From Ptiloglossa arizonensis (Eukaryota; Arthropoda; Insecta; Hymenoptera; Colletidae), in assembly GCF_051014685.1 (NCBI RefSeq), contig NW_027478980.1:244354-308353 (forward strand): a stretch of 64,000 nucleotides of DNA, given 5' to 3'. The translations under genes and the position numbers were made by a program. Under the pieces are notes generated by a model that saw nothing but the letters and a program-made list of their open reading frames with translations, did not search any database and was not told the origin of the DNA. Positions 25,390-37,660 of the stretch are shown here, piece by piece (positions within the stretch are counted from its first letter, which is position 1; each line of letters starts with the position of its first letter).

Positions 25390-28300
25390 GTTGTGATCGG
25401 GCGTGTTTCTACTTTCAGATGCAATAGGAATTTTTGGGTTGGGCCAATCCGTTCGCGAGATATGGGAGTTTGAATACAAGAAATGGTTGAGAAGGCAAAA
25501 AATTTTTCGCAATTCTGCTGCTCCAAGCGCTTAACCAGAATGGCCTAGGGAAAAAATACACATACCGATGTAATCGGGCGAGTTTCTACTTTCAGATGCT
25601 ATAGGAATTTTTGGGTTAGGTCAATCCGTTCGCGAGGTATGGGAGTTTGAAGCCAAGAAATGGATGAGAAGGCAAAAAGTTTTTCACAATTCTGCTGCTC
25701 CAAACGATTAACCAGAATGACCTAGGGAAAAAATACACATACCGTTGTAATCGGGCGAGTTTCTTCTTTCAGATGCAATAAGAATTTTTGGGTTAGGTCA
25801 ATCCGTTCGCGAGATATGGGAGTTTGAAGCCAAAAAATGGTTGAGAAGACAACAAATTTTTCGCACTTCTGCTGCTCCAAACGCTTCACCAGAATGGCCT
25901 AGGGAAAAAATACACGTACCGTTGTAATCGGGCGATTTTCTACTTTCACATGCAATAAGAATTTTTGGGTTAGGTCAATCCGTTCGCGAGATATGGGAGT
26001 TTGAAGCCAAGAAATGGTTGAGAAGGCAAAAAATTTTTCGCAATTCTGCTGCTTCAAACGCTTAACGAGAATGGCCCAGGGAAAAAATACACATACCGTT
26101 GTAATCGGGCGAGCTTCTACTTTTAAATGCAATAAGAATTTTTGGGTTAGGTCAATCCGTTCGCGAGGTATGGGAGTTTGAAGCCAAGAAATGGTTGAGA
26201 AGACAACAAATTTTTCGCACTTCTGCTGCTCCAAACGCTTCACCAGAATGGCCTAGGGAAAAAATACACATACCGTTGTAATCGGGCGATTTTCTACTTT
26301 CACATGCAATAAGAATTTTTGGGTTAGGTCAATCCGTTCGCGAGATATGGGAGTTTGAAGCCAAGAAATGGTTGAGAAGGCAAAAAATTTTTCGCAGTTC
26401 TGCTGCTTCAAACGCATAACCAGAATGGCCCAGGGAAAAAATACACATACCGTTGTGATCGGGCGAGTTTCTACTTTCAGATGCAATAGGAATTTTTGGG
26501 TTGGGTCAATCCGTTCGCGAGATATGGGAGTTTGAAGACAAGAAATGGTTGAGAAGGCAAAAAATTTTTCACAATTCTGCTGCTCCAAACGCTTAACCAG
26601 AATGGCCTAGGGAAAAAATAGACATACCGTTGGAATCGGGCGAGTTTCTACTTTCAAAGGCAATAGGAATTTTTTGGTTAGGTCAATCCGTTCGCGAGAT
26701 ATGAGAGTTTGAAGCTAAGATATGGTTGAGAAGACAACAAATTTTTCGCAAATCTGCTGCTCCAAACGCTTAACCAGAATGGCCTAGGGAAAAAATACGC
26801 GTACCGTTGTAATCGGGCGAGTTTCTACTTTCAGTTACAATAGGAACTTTTGGGTTAGGTCAATCAGTTCGCGAGATATGGGACTTTGAAGCTAAGAAAT
26901 GGTTGACAAGACAACAAATTTTTCGCAAATCTGCTGCTCCAAACGCTTAACCAGAATGGCCTAGGGAAAAAATACACATACCGTTGTAATCGGGCGAGTT
27001 TCTACTTTCAGATGCAATAAGAATTTTTGGGTTAGGTCAATCCGTTCGCGAGATATGGGAGTTTGAAGCCAAGAAGTGGTTGAGAAGGCAAAAAATTTTT
27101 CGCACTTCTGCTGCTCCAATAGCTTAACCCGAATGGCCTAGAGGAAAAATACACGTACCGTTGTAATCGGGCGAGTTTCTACTTTCAGATGCAATAAGAA
27201 TTTTTGGGTTAGGTCAATCCGTTCGCGAGATATGGGAGTTTGAAGCCAAGAAATGGTTGAGAAGGCAAAAAATTTTTCGCAATTCTGCTGCTCCAAACGC
27301 TTAACCCGAATGGCCTAGAGGAAAAATACACGTACCGTTGTAATCGGGCGAGTTTCTACTTTCAGATGCAACAGGAATTTTTGGGTTAGGTCAATCCGTT
27401 CGCGAGAAATGGGAGTTTGAAGCCAAGAAATGGTAGAAGAGGCAAAAAATTTTTCACATTTCTGCTGCTCCAAACGCTTAACCAGAATGGCCTAGGGAAA
27501 AAATTCACATACCGTTGTGATCGGGCGAGTTTCTACTTTCAGATGCAATAGGAATTTTTGGGTTGGGCCAATCCGTTCGCGAGATATGGGAGTTTGAAGA
27601 CAAGAAATGGTTGAGAAGGCAAAAAATTGTTCGCAATTCTGCTGCTCCAAACGCTTAACCAGAATGGCCTAGGGAAAAAATACACATACCGTTGTAATCG
27701 GGCGAGTTTCTACTTTCAGATGCAATAAGAATTTTTGGGTTAGGTCAATCCGTTCGCGAGATATGGGAGTTTGAAGCCAAGAAATGGTTGAGAAGGCAAA
27801 AAATTTTTCGCAATTCTGCTGCTTCAAACGCTTAACCAGGATGGCCCAGGGAAAAAATACACATACCGTTGTAACCGGGCGAGTTTCTACTTTCAAAGGC
27901 AATAGGAATTTTTGGGTTAGGTCAATCCGTTCGCGAGATATGGGAGTTTGAAGCCAAGAAATGGTTGAGAAGGCAAAAAATTTTTCGCACTTCTGCTGCT
28001 CCAATAGCTCAACCCGAATGGCCTAGAGGAAAAATACACGTACCGTTGTAATCGGGCGAGTTTCTACTTTCAGATGCAACAGGAATTTTTGGGTTAGGTC
28101 AATCCGTTCGCGAGAAATGGGAGTTTGAAGCCAAGAAATGGTAGAAGAGGCAAAAAATTTTTCACAATTCTGCTGCTCCAAACGCTTAACCAGAATGGCC
28201 TAGGGAAAAAATTCACATACCGTTGTGATCGGGCGAGTTTCTACTTTCGGATGCAATAGGAATTTTTGGGTTGGGCCAATCCGTTCGCGAGGTATGGGAG

Positions 28301-30050
28301 TTTGAAGCCAAGAAATGGATGAGAAGGCAAAAAATTTTTAACAATTCTGCTGCTCCAAACGCTTAACCAGAATGACCTAGGGAAAAAATACACATATCGT
28401 TGTAATCGGGCGAGTTTCTACTTTCAGATGCAATAAGAATTTTTGGGTTAGGTCAATCCGTTCGCGAGATATGGGAGTTTGAAGCCAAGAAATGGTTGAG
28501 AAGACAACAAATTTTTCGCACTTCTGCTGCTCCAAACGCTTCACCAGAATGGCCTAGGGAAAAAATACACATACCGTTGTAATCGGGCGAGTTTCTACTT
28601 TCAGATGCAATAAGAATTTTTGGGTTAGGTCAATCCGTTCGCGAGATATGGGGGTTTGAAGCCAAGAAATGGTTGAGAAGGCAAAAAATTTTTCGCAATT
28701 CTGCTGCTCCAAACGCTTAACCAGAATGGCCTAGGGAAAAAATACGCGTACCGTTGTAATCGGGCGAGTTTCTACTTTCAGTTACAATAGGAATTTTTGG
28801 GTTAGGTCAATCCGTTAGCGAGATATGGGACTTTGAAGCTAAGAAATGGTTGACAAGACAACAAATTTTTCGCACTTCTGCTGCTCCAATCGCTTAACCC
28901 GAATGGCCTAGAGGAAAAATACACGTACCGTTGTAATCGGGCGAGTTTCTACTTTCAGATGCAACAGGAATTTTTGGGTTAGGTCAATCCGTTCGCGAGA
29001 AATGGGAGTTTGAATCCAAGAAATGGTAGAAGAGGCAAAAAATTTTTCACAATTCTGCTGCTCCAAACGCTTAACCAGAATGGCCTAGGGAAAAAATACA
29101 CATACCGTTGTAATCGGGCGAGTTTCTACTTTCAGATGCTATAGGAATTTTTGGGTTAGGTCAATCCGTTCGCGAGGTATGGGAGTTTGAAGCCAAGAAA
29201 TGGATGAGAAGGCAAAAAATTTTTCACAATTCTGCTGCTCCAAACGCTTAACCAGAATGACCTAAGGAAAAAATACACATACCGTTGTAATCGGGCGAGT
29301 TTCTACTTTCAGATGCAATAGGAATTTTTGGGTTAGGTCAATCCGTTCGCGAGATATGGGAGTTTGAAGCCAAGAAATGGTTGAGAAGACAACAAATTTT
29401 TCGCACTTCTGCTGCTCCAAACGCTTCACCAGAATGGCCTAGGGAAAAAATACACGTACCGTTGTAATCGGGCGATTTTCTACTTTCACATGCAATAAGA
29501 ATTTTTGGGTTAGGTCAATCCGTTCGCGAGATATGGGAGTTTGAAGCCAAGAAATGGTTGAGGAGGCAAAAAATTTTTCGCAATTCTGCTGCTTCAAACG
29601 CTTAACCAGAATGGCCCAGGGAAAAAATACACATACCGTTGTGATCGGGCGAGTTTCTACTTTCAGATGCAATAGGAATTCTTGGGTTGGGTCAATCCGT
29701 TCGCGAGATATGGGAGTTTGAAGACAAGAAATGGTTGAGAAGGCAAAAAATTTTTCGCAATTCTGCTGCTCCAAACGCTTAACCAGAATGGCCTAGGGAA
29801 AAAATACACATACCGTTGTAATCGGGCGAGTTTCTACTTTCAGATGCAATAAGAATTTTTGGGTTAGGTCAATCCGTTCGCGAGATATGGGAGTTTGAAG
29901 CCAAGAAATGGTTGAGAAGGCAAAAAATTTTTCGCAATTCTGCTGCTTCAAACGCTTAACCAGAATGGCCCAGGGAAAAATTACACATACCGTTGTAATC
30001 GGGCGAGTTTCTACTTTTAGATGCAATAAGAATTTTTGGGTTGGGTCAAT
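25390..30050 (+). repeat. Long duplicated segment, left copy
   Basis: This segment is collinear with 32290-37660 in four steps: offset 6903 (about 25.4-25.8 kb), 7257 (25.9-27.3 kb), 7788 (28.0-29.2 kb) and 7611 (29.4-30.05 kb). These are 39, 41, 44 and 43 monomers exactly, so the copies later gained two and three monomers and lost one. Shared rare changes include GGCGTGTTTC near 25400, AAAAAGTTTTTCAC near 25675, GGAACTTTTGG near 26845 with CAATCAGTTCG, and CATATCGTTG near 28393. Confidence 0.88.
28395..28411 (+). other. CENP-B-box-like 17-mer with ATCG start
   Basis: A C-to-T change gives TATCGTTGTAATCGGGC, which restores one of the two missing essential T. Eight of the nine essential box positions now match, the closest to the canonical core that I noticed in the window. 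Only the first T of TTCG differs. Confidence 0.5.
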
Positions 30051-30838
30051 CCGTTCGCGAGATATGGGACTTTGAAGCTAAGAAATGGTTGACAAGACAA
30101 CAAATTTTTCGCACTTCTGCTGCTCCAATCGCTTAACCCGAGCGGCCTAGAGGAAAAATACACGTACCGTTGTAATCGGGCGAGTTTCTACTTTCAGATG
30201 CAACAGGAATCTTTGGGTTAGGTCAATCCGTTCGCGAGAAATGGGAGTTTGAAGCCAAGAAATGGTAGAAGAGGCAAAAAATTTTTCACAATTCTGCTGC
30301 TCCAAACGCTTAACCAGAATGGCCTAGGGAAAAAATACACATACCGTTGGGATCGGGCGAGTTTCTACTTTCAGATGCAATAGGAATTTTTGGGTTGGGC
30401 CAATCCGTTTGCAAGGTATGGGAGTTTGAAGCCAAGAAATGGTAGAGAAGGCAAAAAATTTTTCACAATTCTGCTGCTCCAAACGCTTAACCAGAATGAC
30501 CTAGGGAAAAAATACACGTACCGTTGTAATCGGGCGAGTTTCTACTTTCAAATGCACCAGGAATTTTTGGGTTAGGTCAATCCGTTCGCGAGATATGAGA
30601 GTTTGAAGCTAAGATATGGTTGAGAAGACAACAAATATTTCGCAAGTCTGCTGTTCCAAACGCTTAACCAGAATGGGCTTGGGAAAAAATACACATACTC
30701 TTGTAATCGGGCGAGTTTCTACTTTCAGACGCAACACGAATTTTTGGGTTAGGTCAATCCGTTCGCTTGATATGGGAGTTTGAAGCCAAGAAATGGTTGA
30801 GAAGACAACAAATTTTTCGCACTTCTGCTGCTCCAAAC
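30051..30838 (+). repeat. Irregular, more diverged monomers
   Basis: These monomers carry private changes not seen elsewhere in the window: CCGTTTGCAAGG near 30406, GTCTGCTGTTCC near 30646, ACTCTTGTAATCG near 30696, GCTTGATATGGG near 30765 and AACACGAATTTTT near 30733. It is still the 177-bp satellite with normal length and orientation. No tandem higher-order copy of this stretch is present. Confidence 0.75.
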
Positions 30839-32280
30839 GCTTAACCAGAATGGGCTAGGGAAAAAATACACACACCGTTGTAATCGGGCGAGTTTCTACT
30901 TTCAGATGCAATAGGAATTTTTGGGTTGGGTCAATCCGTTCGCGAGATATGGGAGTTTGAAGACAAGAAATGGTTGAGAAGGCAACAAATTTTTCTCACT
31001 TCTGCTGCTCCAAACGCTTAACCAGAATGGGCTAGGGAAAAAATACACATACCGTTATAATCGGGCGAGTTTCTACTTTCAGACGCAACAGGAATTTTTG
31101 GGTTAGGTCAATCCGTTCGCGAGATATGGGAGTTTGAAGAGAAGAAATTGTTGAGAAGACAACAAATTATTCGCAATTCTGCTGCTCCAAACGCTTAACC
31201 AGAATGGCCTAGGGAAAAAATACGCATACCGTTGTTATCGGGCAAGTTTCTACCTTCAGATGCAACAGGAATTTTGGGGTTAGGTCAATCCGTTCGCGAG
31301 ATATGGGAGTTTGAAGCTAAGAAATGGTTGAGAAGGCAAAAAATTTTTCGCAATTCTGCTGCTTCAAACGCTTAACCAGAATGGCCTAGGGAGAAAATAC
31401 ACATACCGTTGTAATCGGGCGAGTTTCTACTTTCAAATGCAATAGGAATTTTTGGTGTAGGTCAATCCGTTCGCGAGATATGAGAGTTTGAAGCTAAGAT
31501 ATGGTTGAGAAGACAACAAATTTTTCGCAAATCTGCTGCTCCAAACGCTTAACCAGAATGGCCTAGGGAAAAAATACGCGTACCGTTGTAATCGGGCGAG
31601 TTTCTACTTTCAAATGCAATAGGAATTTTTGGGTTAGGTCAATCGGTTCGCGAGATATGGGAGTTTCAAGCTAAGAAATGTTTGAGAAGACAACAAATTT
31701 TTCGAAATTCTGCTGCTCCAATCGCTTAACCAGAATGGCCTAGGGAAAAAATACCCATACCGTTGTAATAGGGCGAGCTTCTACTTTCAGATGCAACAGG
31801 AATTTTTGGGTTAGGTCAATCCGTTCGCGAGATATGAGGGTTTGAAGCCAAGAAATGGTTGAGAAGACAACAAATTCTTCGCAATTCTGCTGCTCAAAAC
31901 GCTTAACCAGAATGGCCTAGGGAAAAAATACACATACCGTTATAATCAGGCGAGTTTCTACTTTCAGACGCAACAGGAATTTTTGGGTTAGGTCAATCCG
32001 TTCGCGAGATATGGGAGTTTGAATCCAAGAAATGGTTGAGAAGACAACAAATTTTTCGCACTTCTGCTGCTCCAAACGCTTAACCAGGATGGCCTAGGGA
32101 AAAAATACACATACCGTTGTAATCGGGCGAGGTTCTACTTTCAGATGCACAAGGAATTTTTGGGTTCGGTCAATCCGTTCGCGAGATATGAGAGTTTGAA
32201 GCTAAGATATGGTTGAGAAGACAACAAATATTTCGCAAATCTGCTGCTCCAAACGCTTAACCAGAATGGCCTACGGCAAA
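30839..32280 (+). repeat. Partial relative of the 10-monomer unit
   Basis: This stretch shares an ordered series with 40741 onwards: GGGCTAGGGAAAAAATACAC, CGTTATAATCGGG, GAAGAGAAG, GTTGTTATCGGGCAAG and ATTTTGGGGTTAGG. Its second half (GTGTAGGTC at 31449, TTTCAAGC, ACCCATACCG, CAAATTCTTCGC, ATAATCAGGCG, GCACAAGG) also matches 37740-38640 at offset 6372 (36 monomers). Confidence 0.82.
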
Positions 32281-32289
32281 AATACGCAT

Positions 32290-35200
32290 ACCGTTGTGAT
32301 CGGGCGTGTTTCTACTTTCAGATGCAATAGGAATTTTTGGGTTGGGCCAATCCGTTCGCGAGATATGGGAGTTTGAATACAAGAAATGGTTGAGAAGGCA
32401 AAAAATTTTTCGCAATTCTGCTGCTCCAAGCGCTTAACCAGAATGGCCTAGGGAAAAAATACACATACCGATGTAATCGGGCGAGTTTCTACTTTCAGAT
32501 GCTATAGGAATTTTTGGGTTAGGTCAATCCGTTCGCGAGGTATGGGAGTTTGAAGCCAAGAAATGGATGAGAAGGCAAAAAGTTTTTCACAATTCTGCTG
32601 CTCCAAACGATTAACCAGAATGACCTAGGGAAAAAATACACATACCGTTGTAATCGGGCGAGTTTCTACTTTCAGATGCAATAAGAATTTTTGGGTTAGG
32701 TCAATCCGTTCGCGAGATATGGGAGTTTGAAGCCAAGAAATGGTTGAGAAGGCAAAAAATTTTTCGCAAATCTGCTGCTCCAAACGCTTAACCAGAATGG
32801 CCTAGGGAAAAAATACGCGTACCGTTGTAATCGGGCGAGTTTCTACTTTCAAATGCAATAGGAATTTTTGGGTTAGGTCAATCGGTTCGCGAGATATGGG
32901 AGTTTCAAGCTAAGAAATGTTTGAGAAGACAACAAATTTTTCGAAATTCTGCTGCTCCAATCGCTTAACCAGAATGGCCTAGGGAAAAAATACCCATACC
33001 GTTGTAATCGGGCGAGCTTCTACTTTCAGATGCAACAGGAATTTTTGGGTTAGGTCAATCCGTTCGCGAGATATGGGAGTTTGAAGCCAAGAAATTGTTG
33101 AGAAGACAACAAATTATTCGCAATTCTGCTGCTCCAAACGCTTAACCAGAATGGCCTAGGGAAAAAACACGCATACCGTTGTAATCGGGCGATTTTCTAC
33201 TTTCACATGCAATAAGAATTTTTGGGTTAGGTCAATCCGTTCGCGAGATATGGGAGTTTGAAGCCAAGAAATGGTTGAGAAGGCAAAAAATTTTTCGCAA
33301 TTCTGCTGCTTCAAACGCTTAACGAGAATGGCCCAGGGAAAAAATACACATACCGTTGTAATCGGGCGAGCTTCTACTTTTAAATGCAATAAGAATTTTT
33401 GGGTTAGGTCAATCCGTTCGCGAGGTATGGGAGATTGAAGCCAAGAAATGGTTGAGAAGACAACAAATTTTTCGCACTTCTGCTGCTCCAAACGCTTCAC
33501 CAGAATGGCCTAGGGAAAAAATACACATACCGTTGTAATCGGGCGATTTTCTACTTTCACATGCAATAAGAATTTTTGGGTTAGGTCAATCCGTTCGCGA
33601 GATATGGGAGTTTGAAGCCAAGAAATGGTTGAGAAGGCAAAAAATTTTTCGCAGTTCTGCTGCTTCAAACGCATAACCAGAATGGCCCAGAGAAAAAATA
33701 CACATACCGTTGTGATCGGGCGAGTTTCTACTTTCAGATGCAATAGGAATTTTTGGGTTGGGTCAATCCGTTCGCGAGATATGGGAGTTTGAAGACAAGA
33801 AATGGTTGAGAAGGCAAAAAATTTTTCACAATTCTGCTGCTCCAAACGCTTAACCAGAATGGCCTAGGGAAAAAATAGACATACCGTTGGAATCGGGCGA
33901 GTTTCTACTTTCAAAGGCAATAGGAATTTTTTGGTTAGGTCAATCCGTTCGCGAGATATGAGAGTTTGAAGCTAAGATATGGTTGAGAAGACAACAAATT
34001 TTTCGCAAATCTGCTGCTCCAAACGCTTAACCAGAATGGCCTAGGGAAAAAATACGCGTACCGTTGTAATCGGGCGAGTTTCTACTTTCAGTTACAATAG
34101 GAACTTTTGGGTTAGGTCAATCAGTTCGCGAGATATGGGACTTTGAAGCTAAGAAATGGTTGACAAGACAACAAATTTTTCGCAAATCTGCTGCTCCAAA
34201 CGCTTAACCAGAATGGCCTAGGGAAAAAATACACATACCGTTGTAATCGGGCGAGTTTCTACTTTCAGATGCAATAAGAATTTTTGGGTTAGGTCAATCC
34301 GTTCGCGAGATATGGGAGTTTGAAGCCAAGAAGTGGTTGAGAAGGCAAAAAATTTTTCGCACTTCTGCTGCTCCAATAGCTTAACCCGAATGGCCTAGAG
34401 GAAAAATACACGTACCGTTGTAATCGGGCGAGTTTCTACTTTCAGATGCAATAAGAATTTTTGGGTTAGGTCAATCCGTTCGCGAGATATGGGAGTTTGA
34501 AGCCAAGAAATGGTTGAGAAGGCAAAAAATTTTTCGCAATTCTGCTGCTCCAAACGCTTAACCAGAATGGCCTAGGGAAAAAATACACATACCGTTGTAA
34601 TCGGGCGAGTTTCTACTTTCTGATGCAATAAGAATTTTTGGGTTAGGTCAATCCGTTCGCGAGATATGGGAGTTTGAAGCCAAGAAATGGTTGAGAAGGC
34701 AAAAAATTTTTCGCACTTCTGCTGCTCCAATAGCTTAACCCGAATGGCCTAGAGGAAAAATACACGTACCGTTGTAATCGGGCGAGTTTCTACTTTCAGA
34801 TGCAACAGGAATTTTTGGGTTAGGTCAATCCGTTCGCGAGAAATGGGAGTTTGAAGCCAAGAAATGGTAGAAGAGGCAAAAAATTTTTCACATTTCTGCT
34901 GCTCCAAACGCTTAACCAGAATGGCCTAGGGAAAAAATTCACATGCCGTTGTGATCGGGCGAGTTTCTACTTTCAGATGCAATAGGAATTTTTGGGTTGG
35001 GCCAATCCGTTCGCGAGATATGGGAGTTTGAAGACAAGAAATGGTTGAGAAGGCAAAAAATTGTTCGCAATTCTGCTGCTCCAAACGCTTAACCAGAATG
35101 GCCTAGGGAAAAAATACACATACCGTTGTAATCGGGCGAGTTTCTACTTTCAGATGCAATAAGAATTTTTGGGTTGGGTCAATCCGTTCGCGAGATATGG

Positions 35201-37660
35201 GAGTTTGAAGACAAGAAATGGTTGAGAAGGCAAAAAATTTTTCGCAATTCTGCTGCTCCGAACGCTTAACCAGAATGGCCTAGGGAAAAAATACACATAC
35301 CGTTGTAATCGGGCGAGTTTCTACTTTCAGATGCAATAAGAATTTTTGGGTTAGGTCAATCCGTTCGCGAGATATGGGAGTTTGAAGCCAAGAAATGGTT
35401 GAGAAGGCAAAAAATTTTTCGCAATTCTGCTGCTTCAAACGCTTAACCAGGATGGCCCAGGGAAAAAATACACATACCGTTGTAACCGGGCGAGTTTCTA
35501 CTTTCAAAGGCAATAGGAATTTTTGGGTTAGGTCAATCCGTTCGCGAGATATGAGAGTTTGAAGCTAAAATATGGTTGAGAAGACAACAAATTTTTCGCA
35601 AATCTGCTGCTCCAAACGCTTAACCAGAATGGCCTAGGGAAAAAATACACATACCGTTGTAATCGGGCGAGTTTCTACTTTCAGATGCAATAAGAATTTT
35701 TGGGTTAGGTCAATCCGTTCGCGAGATATGGGAGTTTGAAGCCAAGAAATGGTTGAGAAGGCAAAAAATTTTTCGCACTTCTGCTGCTCCAATAGCTCAA
35801 CCCGAATGGCCTAGAGGAAAAATACACGTACCGTTGTAATCGGGCGAGTTTCTACTTTCAGATGCAACAGGAATTTTTGGGTTAGGTCAATCCGTTCGCG
35901 AGAAATGGGAGTTTGAAGCCAAGAAATGGTAGAAGAGGCAAAAAATTTTTCACAATTCTGCTGCTCCAAACGCTTAACCAGAATGGCATAGGGAAAAAAT
36001 TCACATACCGTTGTGATCGGGCGAGTTTCTACTTTCGGATGCAATAGGAATTTTTGGGTTGGGCCAATCCGTTCGCGAGGTATGGGAGTTTGAAGCCAAG
36101 AAATGGATGAGAAGGCAAAAAATTTTTAACAATTCTGCTGCTCCAAACGCTTAACCAGAATGACCTAGGGAAAAAATACACATATCGTTGTAATCGGGCG
36201 AGTTTCTACTTTCAGATGCAATAAGAATTTTTGGGTTAGGTCAATCCGTTCGCGAGATATGGGAGTTTGAAGCCAAGAAATGGTTGAGAAGACAACAAAT
36301 TTTTCGCACTTCTGCTGCTCCAAACGCTTCACCAGAATGGCCTAGGGAAAAAATACACATACCGTTGTAATCGGGCGAGTTTCTACTTTCAGATGCAATA
36401 AGAATTTTTGGGTTAGGTCAATCCGTTCGCGAGATATGGGGGTTTGAAGCCAAGAAATGGTTGAGAAGGCAAAAAATTTTTCGCAATTCTGCTGCTCCAA
36501 ACGCTTAACCAGAATGGCCTAGGGAAAAAATACGCGTACCGTTGTAATCGGGCGAGTTTCTACTTTCAGTTACAATAGGAATTTTTGGGTTAGGTCAATC
36601 CGTTAGCGAGATATGGGACTTTGAAGCTAAGAAATGGTTGACAAGACAACAAATTTTTCGCACTTCTGCTGCTCCAATCGCTTAACCCGAATGGCCTAGA
36701 GGAAAAATACACGTACCGTTGTAATCGGGCGAGTTTCTACTTTCAGATGCAACAGGAATTTTTGGGTTAGGTCAATCCGTTCGCGAGAAATGGGAGTTTG
36801 AATCCAAGAAATGGTAGAAGAGGCAAAAAATTTTTCACAATTCTGCTGCTCCAAACGCTTAACCAGAATGGCCTAGGGAAAAAATACACATACCGTTGTA
36901 ATCGGGCGAGTTTCTACTTTCAGATGCTATAGGAATTTTTGGGTTAGGTCAATCCGTTCGCGAGATATGGGAGTTTGAAGCCAAGAAATGGTTGAGAAGA
37001 CAACAAATTTTTCGCACTTCTGCTGCTCCAAACGCTTCACCAGAATGGCCTAGGGAAAAAATACACGTACCGTTGTAATCGGGCGATTTTCTACTTTCAC
37101 ATGCAATAAGAATTTTTGGGTTAGGTCAATCCGTTCGCGAGATATGGGAGTTTGAAGCCAAGAAATGGTTGAGGAGGCAAAAAATTTTTCGCAATTCTGC
37201 TGCTTCAAACGCTTAACCAGAATGGCCCAGGGAAAAAATACACATACCGTTGTGATCGGGCGAGTTTCTACTTTCAGATGCAATAGGAATTTTTGGGTTA
37301 GGTCAATCCGTTCGCGAGATATGGGAGTTTGAAGACAAGAAATGGTTGAGAAGGCAAAAAATTTTTCGCAATTCTGCTGCTCCAAACGCTTAACCAGAAT
37401 GGCCTAGGGAAAAAATACACATACCGTTGTAATCGGGCGAGTTTCTACTTTCAGATGCAATAAGAATTTTTGGGTTAGGTCAATCCGTTCGCGAGATATG
37501 GGAGTTTGAAGCCAAGAAATGGTTGAGAAGGCAAAAAATTTTTCGCAATTCTGCTGCTTCAAACGCTTAACCAGAATGGCCCAGGGAAAAATTACACATA
37601 CCGTTGTAATCGGGCGAGTTTCTACCTTCAGATGCAATAAGAATTTTTGGGTTGGGTCAA
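32290..37660 (+). repeat. Long duplicated segment, right copy
   Basis: This is the partner of 25390-30050, about 0.7 kb longer. It carries the same rare markers near 32297, 32578, 34100 and 36181. All register changes are whole monomers, as expected from out-of-register homologous exchange. Confidence 0.88.
36183..36199 (+). other. CENP-B-box-like 17-mer with ATCG start, second copy
   Basis: This is the same variant as at 28395-28411, 7788 bp (44 monomers) downstream inside the paired long duplication, so both derive from one mutation that was then copied. Confidence 0.5.
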
